Assembly (NCBI GenBank): GCA_018398765.1
Contig: JAHBMJ010000799.1
Location: 1 to 17,970, forward strand
From: Chromera velia
Lineage: Eukaryota; Sar; Chromeraceae
DNA: 17,970 nucleotides
Direction of reading: 5' to 3'
A program made the translations under genes and the position numbers. Below the pieces are notes generated by a model. The model saw only the letters and a list, made by a program, of their open reading frames with translations. It was not told where the DNA came from and did no database searches. How positions within the stretch are numbered: position 1 is the stretch's first letter; each line of letters starts with the position of its first letter. This document shows, piece after piece, positions 17,917-17,970 of this stretch.

Positions 17917-17970
<54 letters not shown>
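17475..17970. other. Right edge: no gene seen, possible minus-strand poly(A) signal
   Basis: AATAAA on the minus strand at about 17802-17807 could end a gene entering from beyond the right edge. Otherwise only short simple repeats (GA near 17558, CAGACAGA near 17840) are visible. Confidence 0.3.
17916..17970. repeat. (CA)n microsatellite running off the window end
   Basis: CA units with one CATACA interruption, continuing to the last base. Its true length is unknown. Confidence 0.9.

Overview
This is eukaryotic nuclear DNA. Its genes carry spliceosomal introns, microsatellites are abundant, and it contains an LTR retrotransposon plus a second transposon-like element. The mix of short GC-rich exons, AT-rich spacers and CA/GA/TGAG repeats would suit a protist or alga. 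A chromerid-type alveolate is my guess from general impression only; nothing in the sequence proves the species.

Layout. 1-1271: intergenic, with a GC-rich block (1-290) that ends sharply at a TCAA microsatellite. 1272-5925 (minus): an eight-exon gene for a tandem-RRM hnRNP A/B-like RNA-binding protein. I could splice it by hand into one 733-residue frame, with every intron phase agreeing. 6452-6859 (minus): a small Cys-rich zinc-binding protein, probably two exons. 7060-7846: no gene seen. 7855-9859: a 2,005-bp element with 28-bp terminal inverted repeats, an 8-bp target duplication (CTGCTACA), a 33-bp GC-hairpin array at one end, and a four-exon minus-strand gene of unknown family with a PCNA-box-like motif. 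It has no transposase that I recognise. 9868-10494: AT-rich spacer. 10495-16320: a complete Ty1/copia-order retrotransposon with 249-bp LTRs, a near-perfect 5-bp target duplication, and gag, protease, integrase, RT and RNase H in a single reading frame broken by six stop codons and no frameshift. 16326-17186: a TGAG repeat and AT-rich spacer. 17187-17970: one weak short ORF, a possible minus-strand poly(A) signal, and a CA microsatellite running to the window end.

How the parts relate. The RNA-binding gene is the only clear host gene with a recognisable role, nuclear/cytoplasmic pre-mRNA or mRNA binding. Its exons 3-7 are all phase 1-1, and one acceptor is built on a (UG)12 tract, so regulated exon skipping is plausible. 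The 2-kb TIR element is the most likely undescribed item: a mobile unit whose only gene is a spliced, nuclear-looking, non-transposase protein. The retrotransposon is young by LTR identity but coding-dead, and its damage is consistent with transitions alone.
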